Shown here: positions 21,501 through 34,250 of the stretch, piece by piece
How the letters are laid out: each line of letters opens with the position of its first letter
Position numbering within the stretch: position 1 is the stretch's first letter
Assembly (NCBI RefSeq): GCF_002878395.1
Contig: NC_061122.1
Location: forward strand, 81,317,749 to 81,381,748
Direction of reading: 5' to 3'
Source of the DNA: Capsicum annuum
Taxonomy: Eukaryota > Streptophyta > Magnoliopsida > Solanales > Solanaceae
Length of the DNA stretch: 64,000 bases
Program-made: the position numbers and the translations under genes
The notes under the pieces: generated by a model
The model's database searches: none
Told to the model about the DNA's origin: nothing
What the model saw: only the letters and a program-made list of their open reading frames with translations

Positions 21501-23278
21501 CTCGATAACCTTGTGGCATACCGTTGAATCTACTCTACCCTACGCTACCCTTTTTCTTCCTTGTGATTCAACCATGGCAGATATTTAGTCAACTGCAGTT
21601 ATGCTTACACCAAGAACTCCTATTCTATTGCATCAAGAGCTAATTTAATTGCAGTAATTACTGTAACAAGAAGAGCGTGGACTCATTCTCAAGCACACTT
21701 ACAACAGCTGGCTTTTTTCTTAGGATATTTAGTAAGGCTAGGTTTAATAGCTAAATACAGTAGGTAGCAGGCGTATCCATTTTGGTTCCCGAGCGAGAAT
21801 GATAAATAGGCGATGCACCATCCTTACTGCTATGTATGTTTTCCTTAACTTGATAGATTCATTCAATTGAACCCATACTCAAAGGAGGATCACAAGCTCG
21901 GGGCTCGATGAAACAGAAAGTTTCAGCATATTGAAAATGGGGTTAGCATGAAAGAAAGAGCCCGACATTCATTTCTGAATGAATATTCATAACTGAGTCT
22001 ACTAAAACAAGGACCAGCCTTGTCTTGGTGATTAGAGGACACCTCTGATTATTCACCTCTAATGTGACACGTTCCCTCCCATTTATATGATCAATAGGAT
22101 CAGTCGACTAGAGAGCAGAGCTATTCTTCTTTTGGGGAGACAAAGTCGTCCCTTCTACTAACCAAACCCTCAGTTTGGGGGCCTTCATCAACATGTTATG
22201 AAGCTCCAGTCTTTGGTGGGTCACCATTACTTGACTTAGAAAGGCAAAAATCTGGGCAAGGGAAAGCGCAGTGCGCCTGGTGCAAATGGCTTAATTTTTT
22301 CAAGGTATAACAATCAGAATAGAGGGTCCTACCTACGTACATGATTGATAGAATCAATATGTAGGGGGCGGTCAACTTGATGTGGGAGAGGCATGAGTGC
22401 AGTTCAATCTTGTGGTGTATTCATTTGTAGTGAGTAGGGCCGATTTCTCATTGATTAGTTTGCCTCTGCTCTATTAAAAAGTAGGAATTCCTACGGCAGT
22501 TTTGTCAATGAACGTGTCTCGGGCCGGATTGACTAACCTAACCCACCCTTAAGGAGGTTTTTCCATAGTTGGGTGTCTGCTTTAGTGTGATTTATGAAGG
22601 CTATGCTAGTTTTAGTAATATCTAAAACAAATGAAAAGAGATCGGGGTCTATAGGTGACAGTTGCAAGGAATTTGATCCCCCCCCCCCCAAAAAAAAGGA
22701 GGAAGCCGCGGTTGAACTCAAATTTTGGAAATATGTCAGGGCCCTTTTACCAAGTCTACCAGATAGAAGATGATAGAGGGCCAACTATCATTGCCTTGCA
22801 CAAGGCGGTGCCCTTTCACTTCGAGTTTCTTCCTTCGTAGTCAAATCTGATGATATGCTTTGGCGATGTTACCTACCAAATAAAAGGCCTGCTAGGTGAT
22901 CGAAATCGCTCAAGTGAGGACTCATTCACTCATTTACTCCCTATCTATTTAATACTTTCTTCTATCTACAACAAATATTTCAAAGATGACCCGCCGTGCC
23001 GGGATATAAGATAAGATACAATTCTTTTACTACTTGATTGACTAGTAAGAAAGAGCTTCTGTAAGAATTGGAAGACTTGTATGTATGGTAATCCTCTCTT
23101 CCACTACTGGTGGACTATTGCACAGAAAGGGCCACAGAAGGAACCTTTATTAGCGCGCTTTTCAAGCGCTTAGCTTCTGCTAGTAGCGGGGAGGCAAGGC
23201 CATGTTGTTAAGTTGGAAACCTAAGCCAAGAAGGTACGAACAAAGTGAGTGCCCCCTTTAGAATATAGAGGGCGGATT

Positions 23279-23502
23279 TTGATACAATATCAAGTCCACA
23301 ATGCAAGAATCCAGCAAGAACAACAAGATGAACAAACTAACACCAAAAACAACAAGTTGAACAACAAGTGCTAGTGAATCAAAATAGGCCACGCACAGCT
23401 TCACTAGGCTTTAAGAATCACGTTTTTAGAACAATATAATGAAGTTTTCAACAATAACCAGCAAGTCAACAAGGTGATAGTGAATCGAAAGAGCCCCAAC
23501 AA
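23279..23502 (-). repeat. Fragment of a B-like LTR
   Basis: Starts TGATACAATATCAAG and shares the ACCAAAAACA and GTGAATC-AAA...GCTTCACTA segments with the LTRs of element B (53284-54154, 60384-61257), in the same orientation. It ends abruptly against the truncated internal region of element D. Confidence 0.55.
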
Positions 23503-24378
23503 TATTCTTCAGATCTTGGAAACTTCTTTCGTATGCATCATTCCATTGAAATTTGGATGCTTTGTGTGTTAGCTTTGTTAAAGGTGCATAAATTGAAGAA
23601 AATCCTTCAACAAACCTTCTATAATAACCTGCCAACCCAAGGAAACTATGAACCTCTGTAGCGTTATAGGTCTTGGCCAATTTTTCACGGCTTTTATCTT
23701 TTTAGTATCAACCTTTCTTCCTTCATCAAATACAATATGACCTAACAATGCCACAGATTTTAACCAAAACTCACATTTAGAGAACTTTGCAAATAGTTTA
23801 CGATCACGAAGAATCTGCAACACCTATTGTAAGTGATTGGCATGGTCCTCATTTGATCTCGAATAAACCAGAATATCATCTATAAAAACTATCACAAACA
23901 CATCCAAAAATGGCTTGAACACCCTATTCATCAAATCCATAAGAGTTGCAGGTGCATTAGTTAGCCCAAAGGATATGACTAGGAACTCGTAATGACCGTA
24001 CAATGTTTGAAAAGCTGTCTTGGGTGTGTCATTCTCTTTGACCCTTATTTGGTGATAACCAGACCTTAACTCAATCTTTGAAAACCACTTGGAGCCTTGC
24101 AACTGATCAAATAAGTCATAAATTCTCAGAAGGGGATATTTGTTCTTGATAGTCACCTTGTTCAGTTGTCTATAGTCAATACACATTCTTAATGAGCCAT
24201 CCTTCTTATGCACAAATAACACTGGTGCACCCCAAGGAGATACACTAGGCCTTATGAATCCTTTTTCTAGAAAGTCTTTCAATTGCTCTTTCAACTCCCG
24301 TAATTCTATCGGGGCCATTCTATATGGAGGAATTAAGATTGGTTGAGTACCTGGAATCACATCAATAACAAACTCCAC
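23503..24378 (-). pseudogene. pol pseudogene (reverse transcriptase), element D
   Basis: The frame opens near the VIPGTQP motif (24360) and contains [20 protein letters not shown], then [12 protein letters not shown], then FGLTNAPAT and the catalytic FIDDILVYS near 23875-23900, all in one open frame to a stop at 23824. That is the palm and fingers of a gypsy reverse transcriptase, 184 codons open. After the stop and frame changes the thumb/connection segment continues ([15 protein letters not shown], then [14 protein letters not shown]) and stops at FQDLKN, where the element is truncated. The catalytic core looks intact but the gene is incomplete. Confidence 0.88.
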
Positions 24379-25306
24379 TTCTCATTTTGGAGGTAAACCC
24401 GGAAGATCTTCAGAAAATACATCAGGAAATTCATTTACCACTGGAATAGTTTGAAAAGTTGGCGTGTCCGCATTTATATCCTTCACTCTTACCAGATGAC
24501 ATAAGTAACCCTTAAAAATTATCCTTTTTGCCTTAAATAAGAAATAAATAGACCTCTTCGTACACCAATATTACCTCTCCATTCTAAGACTGCCTCCCTT
24601 GGGAAAAGGAAACACACCCTCTTAGTTTGGCAATCCACTGTGGCATAACAAGAAGCCAACCAATCCATACCCATTATAGCATCAAAATCTACCATTTCTA
24701 ACTCAACTAGGTCAGCCATTGTATTGTGACCGCAAATAGTTATTATAAAATTTCAATACACTCTCTTAGCTATAATAGATTCACCAATCGGCATTGATAC
24801 TTCAAATGGCTTAACTAGTAATTCTAGTGTTCTTTTGAACTTTTCAGCAACCAATGGAGTGACATACGATAATGTAGAACCCGGATCAACTAATGCATAT
24901 ACATCATGTGAAAAGATGGACAATGTACCTGTAAACGCATCTGGATAAGCCTCTAAATTTTGTCGATTTGTTAAAGCGTATGTATGATTCTAAACTCCAC
25001 TAGAGCTAGTTGTTCCTTTAACACCTCTACCATGACCCATAGGCTGTACACCCCTACCTAAATAAGGCACCGATGATGATGATGTAACGGCTGATCCAGT
25101 AGTCGTGCCATACCACCTATGCCCCTTTGAGGGCATTATCTCATCATATGTCCTGACATACCACACCAAAAGCAAGCATTTGTTCCAAACCAACATGCCC
25201 CTAAATGAATCTTTCCACATTATCTACATGGCTATAGAGGAGGCCTTAATTGGCTCATAATCCATTGCTCTTGATACCCTGTTGTTCGCAAACTCTGACT
25301 CTCATT
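24379..25306 (-). pseudogene. Zinc knuckle and protease region, element D
   Basis: Minus-strand reading gives the glycine-rich [12 protein letters not shown] linker (25080-25020), then the retropepsin active site ALVDPGSTLSYV near 24850-24895. The VDFDAIMGMDWL segment lies near 24675-24700. The aspartate-containing DPGS motif is conserved, so the active site is intact in sequence, but the reading frame is broken by stops and frame shifts between and around these segments. Confidence 0.8.
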
Positions 25307-26337
25307 TCATTGACCAAACTTGTTACCTTTAGACCCTTGAAACTGTGGTGGAGCACTAGCTACAAAACAAGAAGATAATGGCCTAGGAGGCCTATTAGAA
25401 AATCGAGGCCTAAACTCTCCTTGGGATGCCATAAACTGCCCCGTAGATCTAGACCTCTTGGAATACCCCCTTTCTAACTCTTGTGTTCTTCTTCTTTGCC
25501 TCTGATCCTCCATTTTTTGTGCGAATGCTTGTATCTTTGCTATGTCCATGTCTTTGTTCAAAGCAGTAAGAGTACAATCTTTAACCAGATATGGATCCAA
25601 TCTATCCACATATCGATAAACTCTATCATCCATTGTAGCTACAACATTAAGAGCATACCTAGATAAAGAGTTAAACCGGAGGTTGTACTCCCTCACGCTT
25701 ATATTCCCTTGGAAAAGATTCAGGAACTGATCCGCACGGGCTTCTCGAATCTAAAATAGAAGGTAATGATCAAGAAATACCTCTTTGAACTCTTTCCAAG
25801 TAGCGAAGGTGCATCGATACCCCTAGATCATTTCCAATCTTCATACCAAAATATAGCCTCCCCCCTGAATCTATATGCTGCTAGCTTAACTGTCTCTTTA
25901 CCCGATACATGCATAACATCTAGAGCCCTTTGGATTTGATCAATAAAGTTTTGTGGGTCTTCATTAAGATCTGATCCGGTGAACGTAGGAGGATCAAATT
26001 TGAGAAAATCTTGTGTTCGTAGGCTAGCTGCCCTATCTACACCATTAGAACCTGTAGTTGGAATGGCTTATCCTTGAGCTTGTCCAGCAACTATACGAGC
26101 CAACAATTGTACTGCATTCCTTAGATCTTGGTCTGTAGCATTGGTAGGTATTTCTGAGGATGCGGTTCTTCTCCTTCTTAGCTCTTCTGGAGATGGAGGA
26201 GTAGAAGAAGTTTGGGACACAAACTTAGCTTGACCCTCACTTTGATTAGCTTGTCTAGGTGGTGATTTGGTGGTCCCCTCCCCAACAGCCTCATCTAGCC
26301 GCCTACCTATATTCTTACTCTTTCTAGTAATCGGCAT
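25307..26337 (-). pseudogene. gag pseudogene, element D
   Basis: The start ATG at 26337 (MPITRKSKNIGRR) is conserved. The first 89 codons are open and end at a TAA where relatives read CAA. Gag core and the basic RQRRRTQELERGYSKRSRS segment are open again at 25696-25307. The middle, 25697-26067, has stops. Gag would form the particle in which reverse transcription occurs. Confidence 0.85.
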
Positions 26338-26543
26338 CTTTACTATAATAAGAGGAAAAAAATAGGTTCAATGTCTAAATATAACTTCACCTACAACATG
26401 GGCTCTATTCTACGATCTAATATATGAAGAAAAAGAGACAACCCCTAAATGTCACATAGCCTCCTATGTATAGATGTGGTGCACAACACGCCCATAAACA
26501 GGACTATATATAGACACGGCTTTGTAGACACCCTCGGACGACC

Positions 26544-26555
26544 GCTCTGATACCA
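26544..26555 (-). promoter_or_regulatory. Primer binding site, initiator tRNA-Met, element D
   Basis: TGGTATCAGAGC on the minus strand, four bases inside the LTR end at 26560. Confidence 0.88.
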
Positions 26556-26559
26556 CTTT

Positions 26560-29426
26560 TGTCATGCCTCAAATCCTGTTGGGGCGGATAGGCACCCGTA
26601 GCCGTAAAGGCCTGAGAGAACCAATTCATAACCTTTTACTTACCATGTATGTAACTGTGACAACCAAATGTTCTGAAAACATGATATTATGTATCGATGA
26701 AAATAACTACACATGCACGCACAAACTGATATGTACAACATTTGGCCGATGGGGCCACCATGTCTAAAATCAGGACACTACCATAACTTTACATTAGTCT
26801 ACAAATCCTCTAAAAGATACATAGACTTAGTTAGGGTCGGGAAACCCCCCCCCCCCCCCCCCCGTCCTACTCTTAACCTACTGCACAATACCAAAACATA
26901 TGGAGCAGGCTCAGAAAGCCCCAAATCAACCTGGATCTCACCAATATGCATGGAATAACCTGCGCTCCTATGAGTGAGGTGTATGAGCTGAAGTACCTGT
27001 GCCTGCAGCATAAAATGCAGGTCCCCCATGAGGGACGTCAGTACAAAAATATGTACTGAATATGTAAGGCTAAAAGTAACAACATATGGTACACGGGCTT
27101 AATAAAAATCAGATACAAGTGTATAAGTAGTACTAGTAGACCACCTTTATATAAACTTGTGGGACTACATATATTATGTTCCTTTCTTCATTATTACCTC
27201 TCTTACTTGATAATCTTTGTAAGTCATATATAATGTAAATGACCAGCTGATCAGTGGTAAATAGATAAATTAGGATCGGCCCTTGCTAGGCTTACGTCCC
27301 TGAGCTTTCACCTACATATAAAGATTGGGATCGACATATGCTAGGCTTATACCCCTGAGCTTCCACCCACAAATAAAGGTATCGAGATTGGCCCATGCTA
27401 GGCAAGTGCCCCTTAGCTGCCACTCGCCATTTTACAGATTTGCATTACTTAGTTTATTTATCCTTTGGCATTGTTACTTTGGTGGTCATCACATTATGGT
27501 ACCTTAAACCAGTAATACGCTAATAAGGGACATATAAATAGACACTTAATGCAACAACAATGAGGTAGGGAGCTGTTGGCACACAAATAAAGTGTTTAGG
27601 AGCTAAAATAACACATGGGTCTTATTTGAACAAACGGAGAACTCCTAAAATTTTCTAGTGAAGATAAATGCACAGATTTAATAATAAGCACATATTGAGG
27701 TGTTCTAATGTGTTAGAGAGTGGGAACAAGGTCATTAGATACATGGAGTATAATGTGCTGCACTTTGTTATAGGATAACCTCAGAAACTTGCTTGATAGA
27801 ACAATTGTACGACTTTATGCCAAAGAGTGTGAAAAAGAGTATGCCTTACATACCTGGTTATTTGACTCCGAAACTAATCCAACTTGACTTCTCGCCTTTT
27901 AGATTACTTATCTACAATAGAATATATGGTAAACTAGTATTAGTAACCAATTAACATATTTGAGATACTTAATTTCACCCAAAATAGTAACTGGGCAGCA
28001 ACTACTAATCTATCAAACAAGGGTGTTATTTTAACCCTTTTTTTCCTCCAATTACACCCACATACCATTTAGGTTCTTATAAGATTCACCAAAAACACCT
28101 CAACTTTATTACACATTCCAAACAATACGCAAAATAGATTGGGAAGCAAACATTAGTTCGGTGGTGTATCACCATATCTTTCTTCTATAATTCATTACAA
28201 ACTCATCACACCTTTATCCAACTTCAACATGGCAGCCCATGACATATACATACAAAAAAATCCACAAAATAGTCCAAAATCCCTTTTATTGTAGCAATTA
28301 ATTATTGAACTCATCATCTCTTGAGTTCTCAATAACAAGACATCCATAATCCCCTCTCAAATTTATATATAAGAAAAAAAATGGAGCAGTCACCTTACCT
28401 TAATTCAACAACTTATTCTTTTAATTGAACTCTTCAAGGGCTCGAACTTTCCTTCACACTTGAACCAAATAAGAAGAAAAAATGTTCCTCAGTAACAAGG
28501 AAACGTGAACAAACAGCTTGTTCTATAATCAGCCATATACTTATAGTCAAAAACTTATAACTTGTTTTCCTAATCTTCCATGAGATAATTAAACAAAATC
28601 TTAAGTGTTTTTCGCTTACCTTGGGCTGCAAAGGTGAGGGTTTCTTCAAGAACCCTAGAAGGAAAAATAGGGCTACTGTTCTTGTTGTTTTAGAGAGAGT
28701 AGAGAGATTTGCTGAAATATACTCCTTTTTTGTGACTTAAAAGTAAAGTAAAATGACCAGAAACTTGGCCTTTTAAAGGCCCTATCTTGTCCACCTCCTT
28801 AGCTGCATTTTGGACCATAAAATTGGTCAAATTGGTCCAAGTAGGTGATGCACCGACTTAAGGATCCAAGCTGCTGAAACTTTAAAGTAGGTGATGCACC
28901 TACTTGCTTAATTTCTTGTTGGGCTTAATTATATTTGGGCCTTGACAGATTGGTGTGTTGGGTCTTTTATTCATAATATGGCTCACTTATCCAATTTCTT
29001 TCTCTTTTATTCAATTTGGCCCAAATGAGTATATTAGCATAGACCCGAATCTGATCCATAGTCATGGGTCCATTAAGTTGGTCTAAACAACTTAAGTAGG
29101 TGACTTACCTACTAGCTTAAATAAGTCAAGCAACCACCTCAATATTTTGCTCCATTTTCAGCTCCTAATCCCTTCAATCTAACCTTTAACTTATACACAC
29201 TTTGTCACTTTAAACTTTAGATTCAAATACTAGCTTATGATTCCAAGTTTAAATAGTTATCTTAACGTTAACCTAGTCACATCACATTAAACTGTACGGG
29301 CAACATCTATAATTCCATTTATACCATTAATACTTGCATAACAATTCTCATACGTTATATATATCAAAAAGCTATACCAAGTTCCATATAATTAGAACAA
29401 GTACAAGCAAAATATGGGATGTTACA
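26560..29426 (-). repeat. 5' LTR of element D
   Basis: 2867 bp on the minus strand, from TGTAACATCCCATATT (29426) to GGCATGACA (26560). It carries a 19-base C run at 26845-26863, the triple direct repeats (27265-27426) and hairpins of the AGTAGGTG type near 28846, 28890 and 29094. Confidence 0.9.
26845..26863. repeat. Poly-C tract (19 C) in LTR
   Basis: Uninterrupted run of 19 C. The same LTR position is a G run of 5 in the element A 5' LTR and an interrupted G-rich run in G (33530-33547). Length clearly varies from copy to copy. Confidence 0.95.
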
Positions 29427-31014
29427 AAATGCCCCTGAGCTTCTACTCATCATTTTACAGATTTACGTTACTTAGTCTATTTAGCCTTTGAGATTGTTAC
29501 TTTGGTGGTCATAATATTATGGTACCTTGAACCAATAATACCATAATAAGAGACATGTAAATAGACACTTAATGCAACAACAATGAGGTAGGGAGCTGTT
29601 GGCACACAAATAAAGTGTTTAAGAGCTGAAATGACACATGGGTCTTATTTGAACAAATAGAGAACTCCTGAAATTTTCTAGTGAAGATAGATGTACAGGT
29701 CAAATAACAAACATGTATCGAGGTGTTTTAACATATTAAGAGTGGGAATAAGGTCATTGGATACATGGAATGTAATGTGCTGCTATTATGTGTCACGTGT
29801 TATAGGACAACCTTGGAAACTTACTTGGTGGAACAAATGTTTGATTTCATGCCAAAGAGTACAAAATGGAGTATGCCTTACATACCTGGTTATATAGCTC
29901 CGAAACTAACTCGACTTGACTTCTTGCCTTTTATATTACTTATCTATAATAGAATATATGGTAAACTAGTATCAGCAACCAACCAACACATTTAGGATAC
30001 TTAACTTTATCAAAATAGTAACCGGGCAGTAAACACGGGCAATAATTAGTTCGATGGTGTACCAGCACCCCTTTCCTCTATATCTCATTACAAACTAATC
30101 ACACCCTTCTCAAATATCAACATGGCAGCCCATAACATGAACATACAAAATAGTCCACAAAATAGTCCCAAATTACTCTTATTGTAGCAACCCATTATTG
30201 AACTCATCATCTATTGAGTTATCAATAACAAGACATCCATAATCCCCTCTCAAATTCATATATAAGAAAAACAAAATGGAGCAGTCACCTTACCTCAATT
30301 CAACAACTTATTCTTTTAATTGAACTCTTCAAGATCTTGAAATTTCATTCACACTTAAACCAAAGAAGAAGAAAAAAAGTTTCTCAATAACAAGGAAATA
30401 TGAACAAACATTTTTTTCTACAATTAGCCATATACTTATAGTCAAACACTTATAACTTATTTTCCTAATCTTCCATGAGATAATTAGACAAAACCTTAAG
30501 TGTTTTTCACTTACCTTGGGCTGGAAAGGTGAGGGTTTCTTCAAGAACCCTAGAAGGAAAAATAGGGCTTCTCCTAGCTTCTTAAAAGAAAGTAGAGAGA
30601 GTTTGTGAAATGTAACCCTTCTTTATGACTTAATAATGAGGGAAATGGCCAGCAACTTCTTCTTATAAAGCCTCTATTTTTTTGTCTATCCACTTAGCTG
30701 ATTTTGGACCACAAATTTAATCAAATTGGCTCAAGTAGGTGATGCACCTACTTAAGGAGTTCAAGCAGCTCAAAATGTCAAAGTAGGTGATGCACCTACT
30801 TGCTTAATTTCTTAGTTGGGCTCAATTATATTTAGGCCTTGGCAGATTTGAGCATTGGGTCATTTTCCCATTTTTCTTCTTCTTTTACTTAATTTTGGCC
30901 CAAATAAGTATTCTAATAAAGGCCCAAATTTGATTCATGGACTTGGTCCACTAACTTGGATCATATAGGTCAAGTAGGTAACTCACCTACTAGCTTAATT
31001 AAGTCAAGCAAGCA
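29427..31014 (-). repeat. 3' LTR of element E, distal piece
   Basis: Minus-strand LTR sequence continuing the piece at 33840-34129 across solo LTR G. Hairpins of the AGTAGGTG type lie near 30736, 30781 and 30970. The LTR end beyond 29427 is lost at the boundary with element D. Confidence 0.8.
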
Positions 31015-33834
31015 TGTAACATCCCATATTTTGCTTGTAATTGTTCTAATTATATGGAACTTGGTATAGCCTTTTGATATATATAACGTATGAGAATTGT
31101 TATGCAAGCATTAATGGTATAGATGGAATTATAGATGCTACACGTACAGTTTAATGTGATGCAACTAAGTTAATGTTAAGATAACTATTTAAACTTAGAA
31201 TCGTAAGCTAGTATTTGAATCTAAAGTTTAAAGTGACCAGGCGTGTATAAGTTGAAGGTTAGATTAAAGGGATTAGGAGCTGAAATTGGAGAAAAATATT
31301 AAGGGGATTGCTTGACTTATTTAAGCTAGTAGGTGAGTCACCTACTTAAGTTGTTTGGACCAAATTAAAGGACCCATGGCTATGGATTAGATTTGGGTCT
31401 ATGCTAATATACTCATTTGGGACAAATTGAATAAAAGAGAAAGAAAATGGATAAGTGGCCCAACATACCAATTTGCCAAGGCCCAAACATAATTGAGCCC
31501 AACAAGAAATTAAGTAAGTAGGTGCATCACCTACTTTGAAGTTTCAGTAGTTTGGACCAATTTGACCAATTTTATGGTCCAAAATGCAACTAAGGAGGTA
31601 GACAAGATAGGGCCTTTAAAAGGCCAAGTTGCTGGTCATTTTACTTCACTTTTAAGTCACAAAAAAGGAGTATATTTCAGCAAATCTCTCTACTCTCTCT
31701 AAAACAACAAAAACAACAGCCTTATTTTTCCTTCTAGGGTTCTTAAAGAAACCCTCACCTTTGCAGCCCAAGGTAAGTGAAAAAAACTTAAGGTGTTGTT
31801 TAATTATCTCATGGAAGATTAGGAAAACAAGTTATAAGTGTTTGACAATAAGTATATGGCTGATTATAGAACAAGCTGTTTGTTCACGTTTTCTTATTAT
31901 TGAGGAACTTTTTGGTTTAAGTGTGAAGGAAAGTTCAAGCTCTTGAAGCTTTCAATTAAAAGAATAAGTTGCTGAATTGGGGTAAGGTGACGGCTCCATT
32001 TTGTTTTTCTTATATATGAATTTGAGAGGGGATTATGGATGTCTTGTTATTGAGAACTCAAGAGATGATGAGTTCAATAATTGATTGCTACAATAAAAGG
32101 GATTTGGGACTGTTTTATGGACTGTTTTGTATGTATATGTCATGGGCTTCCAGGTTGAAGTTGGATAAAGGTGTGATGAGTTTGTAATTAATTATAGAAG
32201 AAAGATGTGGTGATACACCACCAAACTAATGTTTGCTGCCCAATCTATTTTGCGTATTGTTTGGAATGTGTAATGAAGTCGAGGTGGTTTTGGTGAACCT
32301 TATAAGAACCTAAATGGTATGCGGATGTAATTGGAGGAAAAATAGGGTTAAAATAACACCCTTGTTTGATAGATTAGTAGTTGCTGCCCGATTACTATTT
32401 TGGGTGAAATTAAGTATCTCAAATGTGTTGATTGGTTACTAATACTAGTTACCATATATTCTATTGTAGATAAGTAATCTAAAAGGCGAAATGTCAAGTC
32501 GGGTTAGTTTCGGAGTCAAATAACCAGGTATGTAAGGCATACTCTATTTCACACTCTTTGGCATGAAGTCGTACAATTGTTCCATCAAGCAAGTTTCCGA
32601 GGTTATCCTATAACAAAGTGCTACATAATTCCAGCACATTACACTCCCTGTATCCAATGACCTTGTTCCCACTCTCTAACACATTAGAACACCTTAATAT
32701 GTGCTTATTATTAAATCTACGCGTCTATCTTCACTAGAAAATTTCAGGAGTTATCCGTTTGTTCAAATAAGACCCATATGTTATTTCAGCTCCTAAACAC
32801 GTTATTTGTGTGCCAACGGCTCCCTACCTCATTGTTGTTGCATTAAGTGTCTATTTACATGTCTCTTATTAGCATATTACTGGTTCAAGGTACCATAATG
32901 TGATGACCACCAAAGTAACAATCTCAAAGGCTAAATAAACTAAGTAATACAAATCTGTAAAATGACGAGTGGCAGCTCAGGGGCACTTGCATAGCATGGG
33001 CAGATCTCGATACCTTTTTTTTGTGGGTGGAAGCTCAGGGGCATAAGCCTAGCATGGGCCATTCCCAATCTTTATATGTAGGTGGCAGGTCAGGGGCGTA
33101 AGCGTAGCATGGGCCGATCCTAATTTATCTATTTACCACTGATCAACTGGTCATTTGCATTATATATGGCTTACAAAGATTATGAAGTAAGAAGGGTTAA
33201 AATAAGAAAAGGAACGTAATATATGTAGTCCCACAAGTTTATATAAAGGTGGTCTACTAGTACTACTTATACACTTGTATCTTATTTTTATTAAGCTCGT
33301 GTATCATGTGTTGTTACCTTTAACCTTACATATTCAGTACATATTTTCGTACTGACGTCCCTCACGGGGGACCTGCATTTCACGCTGCAGGCATAAGTAC
33401 TTCAGCTCATTCACCTCACTCGTAGAAGCACAGGCTATTCCACACATATTGATGAGCTCCAGGTTGATTCAGGGCTTTCCGAGTCTACTCCATATGTTTT
33501 GGTATTGTGCAGTAGGTTAAGAGTAGGACGGGGGGGGAGGGGGGAGGATTGTCCCGACACTAACTAAGTTTATGTATCTTTTAGAGTCTTTGTAGACTAA
33601 TTTAAGGTTATGGTAGTGTCCTGATTTTAGACATGGTGGCCCCATCGGCCAAATGTTGTACATAGCAGTTTGTGAGAGCATGTGTAGTTATTTTCATCGA
33701 TACATAATATCATATTGTCAGAATATTTGGTTGTCACAGTTACATATATGGGAAGTACAAGGTTATAAATTGGTTCTCTCGGGCCTTTAGGGCTACGAGT
33801 GCCTGTCCGCCCTAACAAGATTTGAGGCGTGACA
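31015..33834 (+). mobile_element. Solo LTR G (2820 bp)
   Basis: Starts TGTAACATCCC and ends GGCGTGACA. It is flanked by AAGCA (31010-31014) and AAGAA (33835-33839), a target duplication with one change. It is in the opposite orientation to the E LTR that it interrupts, so two LTRs of one family face each other. It contains the triple 55-57 bp repeats (32968-33122) and hairpins at about 31327 and 31518. No internal coding region is left. Confidence 0.9.
33530..33547 (+). repeat. G-rich tract in solo LTR G
   Basis: Runs of 8 G, 6 G and 2 G separated by single A. It stands at the same LTR position as the C19 run of element D and could form a G-quadruplex. Confidence 0.9.
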
Positions 33835-33839
33835 AAGAA

Positions 33840-34129
33840 CTTCAATATCTCCTTCCATTTCTAGCTCCTAATCACCTTAATCTAACTTACAACTTATACA
33901 CACTTGGTCACTTTAAACTTTAGATTCAAATACCAGCTTATGATCCCAAGTTTAAATGGTCGTATGGACGTTAACTTGGTTGCATCACATTAAACTATAC
34001 GGGCAGCCTCTATAATTCCATCTACTCCATTAATACTTGCATAACAAATCTCATCCGTTACCTATACCATATAATCATACCAAGTTCCATATAATTAGAA
34101 TTAGTACAAGCAAGATACAGGATGTTACA
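33840..34129 (-). repeat. 3' LTR of element E, proximal piece
   Basis: Begins TGTAACATCCTGTATC at 34129 on the minus strand, directly after the polypurine tract, and is interrupted at 33839 by the target duplication of solo LTR G. Confidence 0.85.
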
Positions 34130-34164
34130 TCCTTCCCCTTTAGAAACATTCGTCCTCGAATGTT
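34130..34164 (-). promoter_or_regulatory. Conserved hairpin and polypurine tract, element E
   Basis: On the minus strand AACATTCG-AGGA-CGAATGTT (34164-34145) is followed by TTCTAAAGGGGAAGGA and the LTR start. The arrangement is the same as in A and F. Confidence 0.82.
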
Positions 34165-34250
34165 AGCATAACTGTCCAAGCAAAACAAGTTCAAGCCTAA
34201 TTTTAATATCCCTATTACCATATAGTACCTATATATTTTACACTTACTTG

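Larger units (their letters stand above)
18390..23278. other. Non-LTR segment without recognisable genes
   Basis: About 4.9 kb with no LTR family, tRNA or conserved protein domain that I can recognise. Open frames (18879-19115, 19424-19660, 19670-19918, 20957-21250, 22533-22784, 22655-22840) are short, overlap each other on opposite strands or lack any known motif. A C12A8 homopolymer run lies at 22678-22697. Two diverged copies of a roughly 50-bp sequence lie near 18745-18790 and 21455-21500. The texture is similar to 11987-16700. Confidence 0.4.
23503..29426 (-). mobile_element. Element D: truncated Tekay-type chromovirus
   Basis: Minus-strand element that keeps its 5' LTR (26560-29426), primer site, gag, protease and most of reverse transcriptase. 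It is cut off at 23503 at the start of the RNase H region. Integrase, chromodomain and 3' LTR are missing. The LTR start at 29426 abuts LTR sequence of element E, so D inserted into E or an identical LTR before being truncated. Confidence 0.85.

Noticed and set aside
22533..22840. Overlapping frames on both strands around the C12A8 run
   Set aside because: Both are generated partly by the homopolymer translation (GGGG and PPPP), and neither shows a known motif.
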